Assembly (NCBI RefSeq): GCF_900107535.1
Contig: NZ_FNRA01000001.1
Coordinates: 310,001 to 374,000 of the forward strand
Direction: 5' to 3'
Length of the DNA stretch: 64,000 nucleotides
Origin: Pedobacter hartonius
GTDB lineage: Bacteria; Bacteroidota; Bacteroidia; Sphingobacteriales; Sphingobacteriaceae
The position numbers and the translations under genes were made by a program. The notes under the pieces are model-generated. The model saw only the letters and a program-made list of their open reading frames with translations. It did not search any database and had not been told where the DNA came from. The number at the start of each line of letters is the position of its first letter. Positions within the stretch are counted from its first letter, which is position 1. This document shows positions 36,339 through 44,977 of this stretch, piece after piece.

Positions 36339-37223
36339 CTAGGGCTGTTTCTTTCCGGTCTTTTCAGAAAATTTATTTTGTAAGTCGGCAAGCACCTCAT
36401 CATATCCTTTTCTACCGATAAATGCCTGAGGGTTATAACCCTCGCCCTGCTGATGTTTCGTATGCAGCCCGAACTGGCTGGCGTGAGAGGAAAGCCAGAT
36501 ATCAAACGATAGTTTTTTCATGGCGTCCAGCGTATATGCATAATCTTTAGCAATATCCGGGTAGCCTGGGATTTCGGAGAAACTTTTCTCTGTGACAATA
36601 CTCGGCATATTGGCAATCAGCACATGATAAGACTTGTTTTCATCTTTAACATCAAACAGAAAGCTGCAGGAACCTTTGGTATGCCCCGGATGGTGAAGCA
36701 TTACAAGCCGCATATCGCCTAAACTGATGGTATCACCGTTCTGTAACAGACGGTCTGCCTTCACTGGTTTATAAGTGCTGCCGTTTCCTCCCAGTGCATA
36801 ATCCGACCTGCCCCCGTCTGCCATTACTGCGGCATCTTTTTCATCCACCATCATTTTAGCGCCCGTCACTTTTTTTATTGCGGCCATTGCCCCCATGTGA
36901 TCATAATGAGCCTGCGTTGTCAGCAGAATTCTGGTATCGGCAAATTTAAATCCCAGGGTTTCAACATTAGCCCTGATGATGGCCGCCGAGCTTGCGAGTC
37001 CGGTATTGATCAGAATGTTTCTCTGCGGCGTCGTAACGAGGTAGCAGGCCAGGTCGTAGGTACCCACATAATACAGGTTCCCGGCAATTTGAAAAGGCGG
37101 GTAAGGCTTAGACCATTCGGGAGGTGTGTCCTGAGGCTCGTTTATTTTTTGAGCGGAGGCCAGAAAACTGACAAATGAAAGGCATATAAATAATATGGTT
37201 TTTGTAAATGTATATTTAAGCAT
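36339..37223 (-). CDS. bla: Subclass B3 metallo-beta-lactamase, GOB-like
   Basis: A 294-residue exported zinc hydrolase with a signal peptide (1-24, ending A-S-A-Q) that hydrolyses beta-lactams in the periplasm. The metal motif reads T-Q-A-H-Y-D-H-M-G: Q104, H106, D108 and H109 take the places of residues 116, 118, 120 and 121. H181 (H-H-P-G-H-T) and H247 (S-S-H-A-S-Q) complete the ligands. Most B3 enzymes have His at 116, while Gln there is known from the GOB enzymes of Elizabethkingia. It is a single gene, with no mobile element adjoining, so it is probably an intrinsic chromosomal gene. Confidence 0.92.
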   Translation of the reverse strand: MLKYTFTKTILFICLSFVSFLASAQKINEPQDTPPEWSKPYPPFQIAGNLYYVGTYDLACYLVTTPQRNILINTGLASSAAIIRANVETLGFKFADTRILLTTQAHYDHMGAMAAIKKVTGAKMMVDEKDAAVMADGGRSDYALGGNGSTYKPVKADRLLQNGDTISLGDMRLVMLHHPGHTKGSCSFLFDVKDENKSYHVLIANMPSIVTEKSFSEIPGYPDIAKDYAYTLDAMKKLSFDIWLSSHASQFGLHTKHQQGEGYNPQAFIGRKGYDEVLADLQNKFSEKTGKKQP

Positions 37224-37421
37224 AAGAATTAAATGACAACGAATATATGATTTTATTCAAAATTACATCTCCGGAGTTTATCCTGCATTGATTTATGGTG
37301 ACCAAGGGATCAGAGGCTTAGGCAATGTTTCAGATATTTTACTAAAATAAGCTTTGGCACTATTTCATTTAGAGATAAAAAAAGCTGTAGATTTAACTGT
37401 AATTATTCAACATTTAATATC

Positions 37422-38666
37422 ATGATGCGATCTATTTGTAAAAAAGCTCCGGCTCTTTGTGTTGCTCTTCTAACTTCGATATTTGCCTTTAGCGGTAGTT
37501 ATGCGCAGGCTGTAAAAAATAGTGCCGGTAGAGATACCTACCTACCTGTAGAAACGCAGCCGGCCAATTCAAAATATAAGCCTGCATTTGCCGGGCAAAC
37601 ACGCATTGCCGGTGTAAAAACAAAAACGCCTGTCAGTGTCAGCCTTTTAAGCAAAGATCTGGAGCACCCCTGGGGTATCTGCCTTTTGCCTGACGGACGC
37701 TTTTTGATCTCTGAGAAGCTGGGTACCATGTGTATTGTAACCACTGCAGGAAAAATAGTAAAACATATAACCGGATTGCCCGCCGTTGTGCCAGACGGAC
37801 AGGGAGGCCTGCTCGACGTAAATATTGATCCGCAGTTTGCCACAAACAGAATGGTATACTGGGATTATTCAGAGCAGGTATCAGGCGGCAGTTTGCTGGC
37901 CATCGCCAAAGGAAAATTATCGGCAGATGAAAGTAAAATAGAAAATATCCAGGTAATCTACCGCGCAACACCGGCTTACAAGGGAAGCCTGCAGTTTGGC
38001 TCCCGCATTGTATTTGACAAGAGTGGGAACCTCTTTGTAAGTACAGGTGAACGCTCCGGATCAGACATCCGTATGAAAGCACAGGCACTGGATGCCGCGA
38101 TCGGGAAGCTTATTCATATCACTAAAAGTGGGAAACCGGTACCGGGCGGCCCTTTCGCCAAAACACCAAATGCGAGACCGGAAATCTATGCTTATGGTTT
38201 CCGCAGTCCTGAAGGATTGGCAATGAACCCTGTTACCGGTGAATTATGGGAAGCAGAATTCGGGCCAAGAGGTGGAGATGAGATCAATATCATCCGTCCC
38301 GGAAAAAATTATGGATGGCCTGTTGTTACTTATGGCATAGAATACAGCGGAGAAAAAGTTGGTGCAGGTATCCAGCAAAAAGAAGGCGTGGAACAACCTG
38401 TTTATTACTGGGATCCGGTAATTTCACCTGCAGGAATTGTTTTTTATAACAGTAATGTGATCCCCGAATGGAAAGGGAACCTCTTTGTGGGCGGCCTCAG
38501 CAGTATGCATATCGTCAGACTGGTCATTAAAAACAATAAGGTGGTAGGTGAAGAAAGATTATTGAAGGATGAAGGCGAACGTGTCCGCGCGCTTGCTGTT
38601 GGTAAAGACGGTGCATTATATGCAGTAACAGATAGCGGAAGATTTTACAGGGTTGGAAAGAAATAG
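37422..38666 (+). CDS. PQQ-dependent sugar dehydrogenase-like beta-propeller protein
   Basis: A 414-residue exported protein with a signal peptide (1-29, ending G-S-Y-A-Q-A). The six-bladed propeller family signature is clear: L-E-H-P-W-G-I-C-L-L-P-D-G, I-V-F-D-K-S-G-N-L-F-V-S-T-G-E-R, P-E-I-Y-A-Y-G-F-R-S-P-E-G and G-P-R-G-G-D-E-I-N. These are relatives of soluble aldose dehydrogenases. At the place where those enzymes carry a catalytic His (H-F-G-x-R) this protein has Gln (L-Q-F-G-S-R), so activity is not certain. It is a single gene. Confidence 0.85.
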   Translation: MMRSICKKAPALCVALLTSIFAFSGSYAQAVKNSAGRDTYLPVETQPANSKYKPAFAGQTRIAGVKTKTPVSVSLLSKDLEHPWGICLLPDGRFLISEKLGTMCIVTTAGKIVKHITGLPAVVPDGQGGLLDVNIDPQFATNRMVYWDYSEQVSGGSLLAIAKGKLSADESKIENIQVIYRATPAYKGSLQFGSRIVFDKSGNLFVSTGERSGSDIRMKAQALDAAIGKLIHITKSGKPVPGGPFAKTPNARPEIYAYGFRSPEGLAMNPVTGELWEAEFGPRGGDEINIIRPGKNYGWPVVTYGIEYSGEKVGAGIQQKEGVEQPVYYWDPVISPAGIVFYNSNVIPEWKGNLFVGGLSSMHIVRLVIKNNKVVGEERLLKDEGERVRALAVGKDGALYAVTDSGRFYRVGKK

Positions 38667-38726
38667 TACATATTTTTGCTTTATCAGGTTCAAATGAAAT
38701 GCGCTTACAGATCACTAACAGTAATG

Positions 38727-38753
38727 ATAGGTCATGACAGCTCCCTGACCTAT
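38727..38753. repeat. Inverted repeat before the oxidoreductase operon
   Basis: ATAGGTCA (38727-38734) and TGACCTAT (38746-38753) are perfect 8-base arms around an 11-base spacer, 13 bases before the next ATG. A run of A follows, so it is more likely an operator or leader hairpin than a terminator. Confidence 0.5.
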
Positions 38754-38766
38754 AAAAAATAATTAT

Positions 38767-39723
38767 ATGCTAATGAAAGCAATTATTATAGCGCAGGCCG
38801 GCGGAACCGCTGAGCTGCAGATCAGAGAGATCCCTGTTCCGCATATTCAAAATGGAGAGGTGCTAATTCAGGTGAAAGCCATCAGTATTAATCCCGTTGA
38901 CACCAAAACCCGTAAGGGTAACGGCCAGTATAGCCAGATCAAAGATGACCATCCCATTATACTAGGCTGGGATGTCTCCGGTGTTGTTTCTCAGTCAAAA
39001 TCCGATTTGTTTAACGTTGGCGATGAGGTATTTGGAATGGTCAATTTCCCTGGTCACGGAAAGGCCTATGCTGAATTTGTCGCGTCACCGGCTACACATC
39101 TGGCACTGAAGCCCGGGGAAATATCTCATGAGGAAGCTGCAGCGGCGACGCTTGCCGCACTCACTGCCTATCAATCGCTCGTGAATACTGCCCGCATACA
39201 GGCCGGACAAAAAATATTGATACACGCAGCCGCAGGTGGTGTAGGCCATTTTGCGGTGCAGATCGCAAAACACTTCGGAGCATATGTAGCAGGTACATCA
39301 TCAGCCAAAAATAAAGATTTCGTTCTTAACCTGGGTGCAGACGAACACATAGATTACCATACTACCCAGCTTGAAGAGCATGCCAAAGATTTTGATATGG
39401 TATTGGATACTATTGGCGGAGATAACATAGACCGTTCCCTGACTGTGATTAAACAGGGAGGCATCCTCATCAGCATCCCCTCCGGGTTAAATGATTCCGT
39501 GGGCGAAAAGTCGAAAGCCAAAGGTGTCAGTGGTTACACCTTTAAGGTTGCCTCAAACGGTAAGGATATGCAGGTCATTGCGGACTATCTGAAACAAGGT
39601 ATTATCAAAGCACATGTCTCAGAAACACTCAGTTTTGAGGAAATGGCTATAGCACACGAACAGCTGGAAAGCGGCAGAACAGTTGGAAAAGTAGTAATTA
39701 GCCTTATAAATGAACCTGAATAA
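38767..39723 (+). CDS. NADP-dependent quinone oxidoreductase-like (zinc-less MDR) protein
   Basis: A 318-residue medium-chain reductase. The GroES-like N-terminal domain has I-S-I-N-P-V-D-T-K and H-P-I-I-L-G-W-D-V-S-G-V-V. The Rossmann domain has I-L-I-H-A-A-A-G-G-V-G-H-F-A-V-Q (about 150-165). The zinc ligands of alcohol dehydrogenases are absent, so it belongs to the QOR group that reduces quinones or enones. It overlaps the following membrane-protein gene by 14 bases and so heads a three-gene operon. A second ATG two codons in could also be the start. Confidence 0.9.
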   Translation: MLMKAIIIAQAGGTAELQIREIPVPHIQNGEVLIQVKAISINPVDTKTRKGNGQYSQIKDDHPIILGWDVSGVVSQSKSDLFNVGDEVFGMVNFPGHGKAYAEFVASPATHLALKPGEISHEEAAAATLAALTAYQSLVNTARIQAGQKILIHAAAGGVGHFAVQIAKHFGAYVAGTSSAKNKDFVLNLGADEHIDYHTTQLEEHAKDFDMVLDTIGGDNIDRSLTVIKQGGILISIPSGLNDSVGEKSKAKGVSGYTFKVASNGKDMQVIADYLKQGIIKAHVSETLSFEEMAIAHEQLESGRTVGKVVISLINEPE

Positions 39724-40276
39724 ATCCACAAGAAATTTTTTTATAGTCTTTGTGTCAATTATTCAGGTCATCTTTTTATTAGCCATTTTCAAAGAGAATG
39801 CGGGGTCGCTGGGTGTAGTGGCATTGATGATCATACTCTGTATATTAGTTCTGGTGACCACATTAAGAGGCCAGATCCATCATAAAGATCATGCATACGA
39901 ACATATATTAGTGGTATTGTGGATACCTGCTGCTGCACTGGCATCTTTTTATCTCAACCATTTTTTAAAACTGGGTCCTGTAATATCTGCTGCCAGCGTT
40001 GGCAGTTTAGGATCATTCATTCCAAACATCAGGAAACATTCACATTACCTGCAGCAATTGCCTGCTGCAATCTATTGTGGTGCATTTATTGGCATGTCAA
40101 GTGAACATGTAGCTTCCGGTCTCCTGTTTATTATTACAGCCAGTTTTTTCACTGCCATCCTGCTCTTTCTATCTAAAAACCTGTTTGCTGGTGTAGGAGG
40201 TAAATTGGGTACACTCGCCTTTGCTGGCGTTGCCATTACGTCATTCCTGTATTTTCTGATCTCCTCCTATGTTTAA
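39710..40276 (+). CDS. Uncharacterised integral membrane protein (long paralogue)
   Basis: A 188-residue protein with about six hydrophobic segments. I do not recognise the family. From about residue 65 it aligns with the next protein: A-S-F-Y-L-N-H-F-L-K-L-G-P-V-I-S-A, G-A-F-I-G-M-S and G-V-G-G-K-L-G-T-L correspond to A-T-F-Y-V-N-E-D-L-K-Q-G-P-V-R-S-S, G-A-S-F-I-G-M-V and G-Y-G-G-A-L-G-I-S. Overlaps of 14 bases with the reductase gene and 8 bases with the next gene imply coupled translation and perhaps a heteromeric membrane complex. Confidence 0.75.
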   Translation: MNLNKSTRNFFIVFVSIIQVIFLLAIFKENAGSLGVVALMIILCILVLVTTLRGQIHHKDHAYEHILVVLWIPAAALASFYLNHFLKLGPVISAASVGSLGSFIPNIRKHSHYLQQLPAAIYCGAFIGMSSEHVASGLLFIITASFFTAILLFLSKNLFAGVGGKLGTLAFAGVAITSFLYFLISSYV

Positions 40277-40718
40277 TCTCAGTATTCTCCTTATCACGAG
40301 CTTCCTAAGTTCAGTGGCTACATTTTATGTCAACGAGGATCTAAAACAGGGGCCGGTGCGTTCATCTGCCGTCCTTTCGCTCATCGTGGGCGTTTGTTTT
40401 TATTTTTTTTCGCATTCAATAAACAGCTACCTGGTAAAAAATATACCAATTGTATTTATTGGCGCATCTTTCATAGGAATGGTATCTGTCCGGCTATTAT
40501 CCAATTATCTTTTGATAGGAACCGCAGGGGTTATTTTCTGCTTAATATATCTCAACACAAGTAAATTCTTTAATGGCTACGGGGGCGCACTTGGTATTTC
40601 TGCTTCTATTGCCCTGCTGGCAGTATTGAGCATTCCAATATTGAATAAAAAGAAGAGACTCACCAACGGGTTCATCCAGCTCAGGAAAATAGTGTTTAAG
40701 TCTGGCGGTTCCAACTAA
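40269..40718 (+). CDS. Uncharacterised integral membrane protein (short paralogue)
   Basis: A 149-residue protein with four or five hydrophobic segments. It is homologous to the C-terminal two-thirds of the preceding protein, sharing the F-I-G-M and G-x-G-G-x-L-G motifs. It lacks the partner's first two helices and ends in a basic tail (N-K-K-K-R-L). It overlaps its paralogue by 8 bases and is followed by a terminator hairpin. No function can be named. Confidence 0.75.
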   Translation: MFNLSILLITSFLSSVATFYVNEDLKQGPVRSSAVLSLIVGVCFYFFSHSINSYLVKNIPIVFIGASFIGMVSVRLLSNYLLIGTAGVIFCLIYLNTSKFFNGYGGALGISASIALLAVLSIPILNKKKRLTNGFIQLRKIVFKSGGSN

Positions 40719-40734
40719 AGACTGATTTTTTCTA

Positions 40735-40759
40735 AAACAGCACCTTGCTGTTTCATTTT
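40735..40759 (+). terminator. Terminator of the oxidoreductase/membrane-protein operon
   Basis: An 8-bp perfect stem (40735-40742 with 40746-40753, AAACAGCA/TGCTGTTT) has a CCT loop, then C-A and five T, 17 bases after the stop. Confidence 0.8.
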
Positions 40760-40859
40760 TCCATGTTTAAAAACATCGTTCTGCGAGCGACAAACATAGC
40801 CTTCGCAGATTAACTTGCTATTAAATCATGAACTTGTTTGTTAGCACCTGAATCCTCGG

Positions 40860-42244
40860 TTACCTTACAGGCCAATACGGAGAATCTGTTCTTGCGGTAA
40901 GCAGATAAGTTTCTATTTGTTTAACAATATCCGGATGCAGGGTGGCTATATCATTCTTTTCACCAATATCATCCTGCAGGTTATAAAGCTCCAGCTTACT
41001 TTTGCGTACCACCGCTTTCCATTTCCCGTAACGAACGGCCTGCTCAAAACCATTTTCAAAAAACTCCCAGTACAAGAACCTGTCCTTACCAGCAGTTTTC
41101 GTGCCCTTGATGGCCGAATAAAGACTTGCACCGTCCGTTTTATGGTCTAACACCTTACCCGCAATTTCGGCAAAGGTGGGCATGATATCTGCAAAATATC
41201 CCGGAACATTGGACATCTTAGGCAATTTTTTCAGGTATGGCGACCATATGATAAGAGGTACGCGGATTCCGCCATCATACATATCTCTTTTATGTCCTTT
41301 CAAAAGGCCATTTGAATCAAAGAAATTTGAAACCGCAGTTAACTGGGTAGAAGGTTCAGATCTCGGGCCGTTATCTGATGCAAAAAATACGATTGTATTT
41401 TTTGACAGACCACTTTTAATAAGATAATCTTTAACCCTGGCAACCGACTTATCCATGTAATAAACCATGGCAGCATATGTTTTCATATCTTCAGGCCAGT
41501 CTTTATTTGCAAAAATAGCCTGATCAGGTACCTCAAGAGGTGAATGGGGATTGTTGAAATTTAGCATCAGGAAAAATGGTTTGCTGGCGTCCTTCTGTGT
41601 GGATAGAAATTCGATAGCTTCATCAGTGCATAAATTGGTCTCATAGTATCCTCTTTTTCCTTTTACGTTTTCATTTATCGTAACCAATTTACCATCAATA
41701 TAACGTTTTTCAGGCCAGTAAGTGCTCGCATATGTTTCCGGATAACTCACAAGCCAGCCGGAAAATTTATCGAAGCCATGCTGTAAAGGTGTTGCCAGTG
41801 TATCATAGCCGTCCACGTGCCACTTCCCTACCAGTGAAGTAGTATATCCGGCATCATGCATCAAACTTCCAATGGTATAATCCTGAGGACTTAAGTTTGT
41901 CCTGTTTATGGTCTGCTTGCCTTTTTTGCCGGCGATACCTCCGGTTATCGTATTGTTTCCGCGAATGGTTGCATGCCCGGTATTCAGCCCTGTTAACAAC
42001 GAGCCTCTCGACGGCGAGCATACCGGTGCTCCAGCATAAAAATCAGTAAACCTCAGTCCTTCTTTGGCCATCTGGTCGATATTGGGCGTAAGTATTAGTT
42101 TCTGCCCATATGCCCCTACATCACCGTAACCCAGGTCATCTGCCAAAATAAAACAATGTTTGGGCGCTCAGCTTTCTGCTGACCATAAACAAGGGTCGTA
42201 CAATTCACCACACAGGCACATAACAGTAACTTTATAAGTTTCAT
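40860..42244 (-). pseudogene. Sulfatase broken by a one-base frameshift
   Basis: The ATG at 42244 gives a signal peptide (M-K-L-I-K-L-L-L-C-A) and then A-E-R-P-N-I-V-L-F. At the A-run 42145-42148 one base is missing on the minus-strand message, and the continuation A-D-D-L-G-Y-G-D-V-G lies in another frame down to 40860 (about 428 codons). The sulfatase site P-V-C-S-P-S-R-G-S-L-L-T-G (formylglycine cysteine) and the metal motif A-S-D-N-G-P are intact. Only this lesion is visible, so it is a recent mutation or a sequencing error. The substrate is unknown. No maturase gene adjoins. Confidence 0.85.
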
Positions 42245-42407
42245 TCGGTCGGTTATTAAATAATGCACAAATGTAGAAGAATAAAATCTACAAAAAGAGT
42301 ATACTTAATCATTATTCGTTCGAAAATAAACCCCTTAAGTAACGATCATTGATCTCCTTGCTGCCGCTAAAAGACATGTAATATTATTCACCATATTTAC
42401 CCCTGTT

Positions 42408-42500
42408 ATGCAACCGATGGAAAACAATTTGCAGAATATAAAGAAAATGATTTCAGACCGGAAGATGATAAGTATAGGTTGTTTAACGATTCCTGGATGA
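42408..42500 (+). CDS. Possible 30-codon small ORF
   Basis: In the gap between the sulfatase and Crp/Fnr genes, an ATG at 42408 opens 30 codons (M-Q-P-M-E-N-N-L-Q-N-I-K-K) ending TGA at 42500. A plus-strand terminator follows after 2 bases, which implies some plus-strand transcript here. There is no clear ribosome binding site and no homology that I recognise. A small RNA is the alternative. Confidence 0.25.
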   Translation: MQPMENNLQNIKKMISDRKMISIGCLTIPG

Positions 42501-42502
42501 TG

Positions 42503-42528
42503 AGACGGTAATTTACACCGTCTTTTTC
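42503..42528 (+). terminator. Plus-strand terminator with no annotated gene upstream
   Basis: AGACGGT (42503-42509) pairs with ACCGTCT (42517-42523) around a 7-base loop, followed by T-T-T-T. The U-tract is only on the plus strand, while both flanking genes are on the minus strand. Confidence 0.65.
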
Positions 42529-42529
42529 A

Positions 42530-43117
42530 TTATTTCTTTATGCGTTTTCTTATCCTGCTTAATGATGGATTTGTTATGCCTAAAAAAGAGGAAATGTGAT
42601 ACGAAGGAATACGCTCTACGATATTCGGGTGCTCTTCCAGTAACCTCAGGTATCGTTCCTCATGTGAGAAAAAGACAAATTCCTCTGTGCGCGTCTGCGC
42701 ATAAGCAAAAAACAATTCCGCCAGGAGCCTGCCGAATTTTGCCCAATTTGCGTTAGTTTCATATAAATTATTGAGATCCTTATAGGAAATAAAGACGATT
42801 TCAGAATCTTCCATTGCCTCTATATAATACCAGCATGGATTTTGGGAAATGAAGCTTCTGAAAGAAACAACAAACTGATTTTCCGAAAAGAAAAACAGGT
42901 TTTTATCTGTATCAGTTTTGGGATCGTGGTAATATATACGAAAGATTCCTTTTACTATTAAGCCGAGGTCATTGCAAACCATCATCTGCATGTTGAAAAA
43001 ATCCCCCTTTTTAATTGTCCGTGGTTTCCAGAATGGCTGGCCCTCAGCAATATCTTTATCTGTCAGAGAAGCAAAATTCCGCAGATGCTGGGCTATGATT
43101 TCATTTTTGTCATTCAT
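42530..43117 (-). CDS. Crp/Fnr family regulator, probable master of the redox island
   Basis: A 195-residue regulator with a cyclic-nucleotide-binding-like beta-roll (residues 20-120, G-D-F-F-N, V-K-G-I-F-R-I-Y-Y), a dimerisation helix, and a short C-terminal helix-turn-helix (I-S-S-F-L-G-I-T-N-P-S-L-S-R-I-R-K). There are only two cysteines, too few for an FNR iron-sulfur cluster, so the signal may be a thiol or a ligand. A perfect 14-bp palindrome lies 97 bases upstream of its ATG. Five variants of it precede the redox genes that follow, so autoregulation and regulon control are likely. Confidence 0.88.
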   Translation of the reverse strand: MNDKNEIIAQHLRNFASLTDKDIAEGQPFWKPRTIKKGDFFNMQMMVCNDLGLIVKGIFRIYYHDPKTDTDKNLFFFSENQFVVSFRSFISQNPCWYYIEAMEDSEIVFISYKDLNNLYETNANWAKFGRLLAELFFAYAQTRTEEFVFFSHEERYLRLLEEHPNIVERIPSYHISSFLGITNPSLSRIRKRIKK

Positions 43118-43206
43118 AATAGGTATTAATTAGATAAAAAACCGCCTTTAACTATAGGTCGCCTCCGGCAACACGGCCAAAATTCAGCAACCTGGTTCTA
43201 TAGGAT

Positions 43207-43222
43207 TTTAACTTAAGTTAAT
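43207..43222. promoter_or_regulatory. Redox-regulon palindrome, site A
   Basis: TTTAACTTAAGTTAAT. The inner 14 bases (43208-43221) are a perfect palindrome. It is centred 97 bases before the Crp/Fnr regulator ATG, in the region shared with the divergent hydrolase gene. Confidence 0.65.
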
Positions 43223-43344
43223 TCGCGGCTTAAACTTGTAAAAAACATTTAATGAATGATGCAAATATACTGATAACTATATAGTAAAGAAAATATGTCA
43301 ATAGTTTCTGTTCTGAAACCAGGCTACAGCTAAAAATGCACAGG

Positions 43345-43360
43345 TTTAACTTAAGTGAAA
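43345..43360. promoter_or_regulatory. Redox-regulon palindrome, site B
   Basis: TTTAACTTAAGTGAAA, one mismatched pair. Its centre is 57 bases before the ATG of the lipoprotein hydrolase, nearly the same spacing as site C to osmC. Confidence 0.65.
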
Positions 43361-43409
43361 AACGAAAATCCGGAAACCGCCGATGTTTGTACAATCAAAA
43401 ATAAATATC

Positions 43410-44258
43410 ATGAAAACACAAGAAAAAAGAAAACTCACAGCTCCCGTTATGACTGCATTAGCTCTGGCATTTGCCTTCCTGCTTTCCATGACGGGATGCT
43501 CAAAAGATGATGATCACAACTCTTCTTCTCCACAGTCAAAAACGTTTGTTCTCGTACATGGCGCTTTCCAGGGAGCTTATGCCTGGAAATTTGTAAAATC
43601 CCAACTGGAGGCCGCAGGACAAAAAGTGGTCGTTGTTGAATTACCCGGACATGGATCAGACCAAACGCCCCCTGGAACGCTTACGCTCAAAGCATATCGT
43701 GATAAAGTCATCTCTGCCATCAGCCCTTTAACCGGTAAAGTAATTCTTGTTGCACACAGCGCCGGAGGCTCTGTAGCTACTGCCGTAGCAGACACCATTC
43801 CAGACCGCATTGAAAAGTTGGTGTATATTGCCGCTGCAATTCCCCAAAACGGTCAGTCATTGGATGATATCGTAGGAATGGATCCCAACTCACAATTGTT
43901 TCCTAATGTGACTCCCTCTGCAGACGGCCTTACCGGCAGTATACCTAACGATAAAGTTTTCTCTATTTTCTGTCAGGACGGTTCGGAAGAAGTGAGACAA
44001 CTGTTGATCGCCAATAACAGGCCTGAACCCATCAAACCGCAAATGGAGAAGATAGTTTTAAAGAACAACCCGGCAGCTGCCGCACTCCCTAAATACTATA
44101 TTCATACCACGAAAGATCTTGTTGCACCGTTTGAGCTTCAAAAGAAAATCGTAGCCACAGCCGGTATCACAAATGTATTTACCCTTGATTCCGGCCATTG
44201 TCCGTTTCTTTCTGTCCCTGATAAGGTGACAGCAATCCTTTTACAGATCATAAAATAA
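43410..44258 (+). CDS. Alpha/beta hydrolase lipoprotein
   Basis: A 282-residue exported hydrolase. I use the ATG at 43410, which starts a lipoprotein signal with lipobox L-S-M-T-G-C. The ATG at 43383 adds nine residues and is less likely. The fold signature is V-L-V-H-G-A-F-Q-G-A (oxyanion region), the nucleophile is Ser in V-A-H-S-A-G-G, and the catalytic His is in S-G-H-C-P-F. It resembles esterases of the EstC/salicylate-esterase type; the substrate is unknown. It probably shares a transcript with the AhpC-like gene and is preceded by palindrome B. Confidence 0.85.
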   Translation: MKTQEKRKLTAPVMTALALAFAFLLSMTGCSKDDDHNSSSPQSKTFVLVHGAFQGAYAWKFVKSQLEAAGQKVVVVELPGHGSDQTPPGTLTLKAYRDKVISAISPLTGKVILVAHSAGGSVATAVADTIPDRIEKLVYIAAAIPQNGQSLDDIVGMDPNSQLFPNVTPSADGLTGSIPNDKVFSIFCQDGSEEVRQLLIANNRPEPIKPQMEKIVLKNNPAAAALPKYYIHTTKDLVAPFELQKKIVATAGITNVFTLDSGHCPFLSVPDKVTAILLQIIK

Positions 44259-44295
44259 AAATCACAAGAACCTGTAGGAAATACCTACCGGCCTA

Positions 44296-44877
44296 ATGGA
44301 CTTTCATATGTCAATATTTGCAAACCAACCCGCTCCTGATTTCCAGACTATGGACATTTCAGGGAACACAGTACAATTAAGCGCCTTTAAAGGGAGTAAA
44401 GTGCTCCTTTCGTTTTACCGTCATGTAGCCTGCCCCTTTACCAATCTCCGTTTCCTGGAGCTTCAGAAGATGGATAAATCTTTCAGGGACATGGGTTTGG
44501 TTGTGCTGGCAGTTTACGAAAGCAGCCCGGACAACCTGAGACGATTCAGTCTTGGAGAATCCTTTTATGCCCGGATCATCGCCAATCCTGAATTTGACCT
44601 TTATACCTTATATGACATCGAGCTCAATACGTTAAAGATTCTCTATTCCATGTATAAAGGTGCCTATGCCAAAGCAAAAGAGGGGCATAAGAAATTTAAG
44701 GAAAAGTTTGAGCCGGAAGGGCATATCAATTTATTGGGAGGTGATTTCCTGATTGACGAAGCTGGTATTGTTAAATACCCTTATTATAATCAGTACCTGG
44801 GTGATCACCTGCCTGTAAAGAACATCCTGCAATTTGTAAATAATGAACCCCTGCAAATAGCACCATTTAACTGTTAA
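44296..44877 (+). CDS. AhpC/TSA-like redoxin
   Basis: A 193-residue cytoplasmic thioredoxin-fold protein (the start could instead be the ATG at 44308, M-S-I-F-A-N-Q-P-A-P-D-F). The peroxiredoxin-like site reads S-F-Y-R-H-V-A-C-P-F-T-N-L-R, with one cysteine at the peroxidatic position and a Phe-Thr where a CxxC would continue. It probably reduces peroxides or repairs thiols. It lies 37 bases after the hydrolase gene, with no palindrome of its own, so it is read as part of that operon. Confidence 0.8.
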   Translation: MDFHMSIFANQPAPDFQTMDISGNTVQLSAFKGSKVLLSFYRHVACPFTNLRFLELQKMDKSFRDMGLVVLAVYESSPDNLRRFSLGESFYARIIANPEFDLYTLYDIELNTLKILYSMYKGAYAKAKEGHKKFKEKFEPEGHINLLGGDFLIDEAGIVKYPYYNQYLGDHLPVKNILQFVNNEPLQIAPFNC

Positions 44878-44911
44878 ATATAATGCAGTAATCTATGGTT
44901 TTTACGTGCGA

Positions 44912-44927
44912 TTTAACTTAGGTGAAA
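44912..44927. promoter_or_regulatory. Redox-regulon palindrome, site C
   Basis: TTTAACTTAGGTGAAA. Half-sites TTTAAC and GTGAAA, centre 58 bases before the osmC ATG. Confidence 0.6.
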
Positions 44928-44977
44928 AAAAATCCTCTGTAATCATCAGACTTTTGATTCAACAAAAGTTTAAAATT

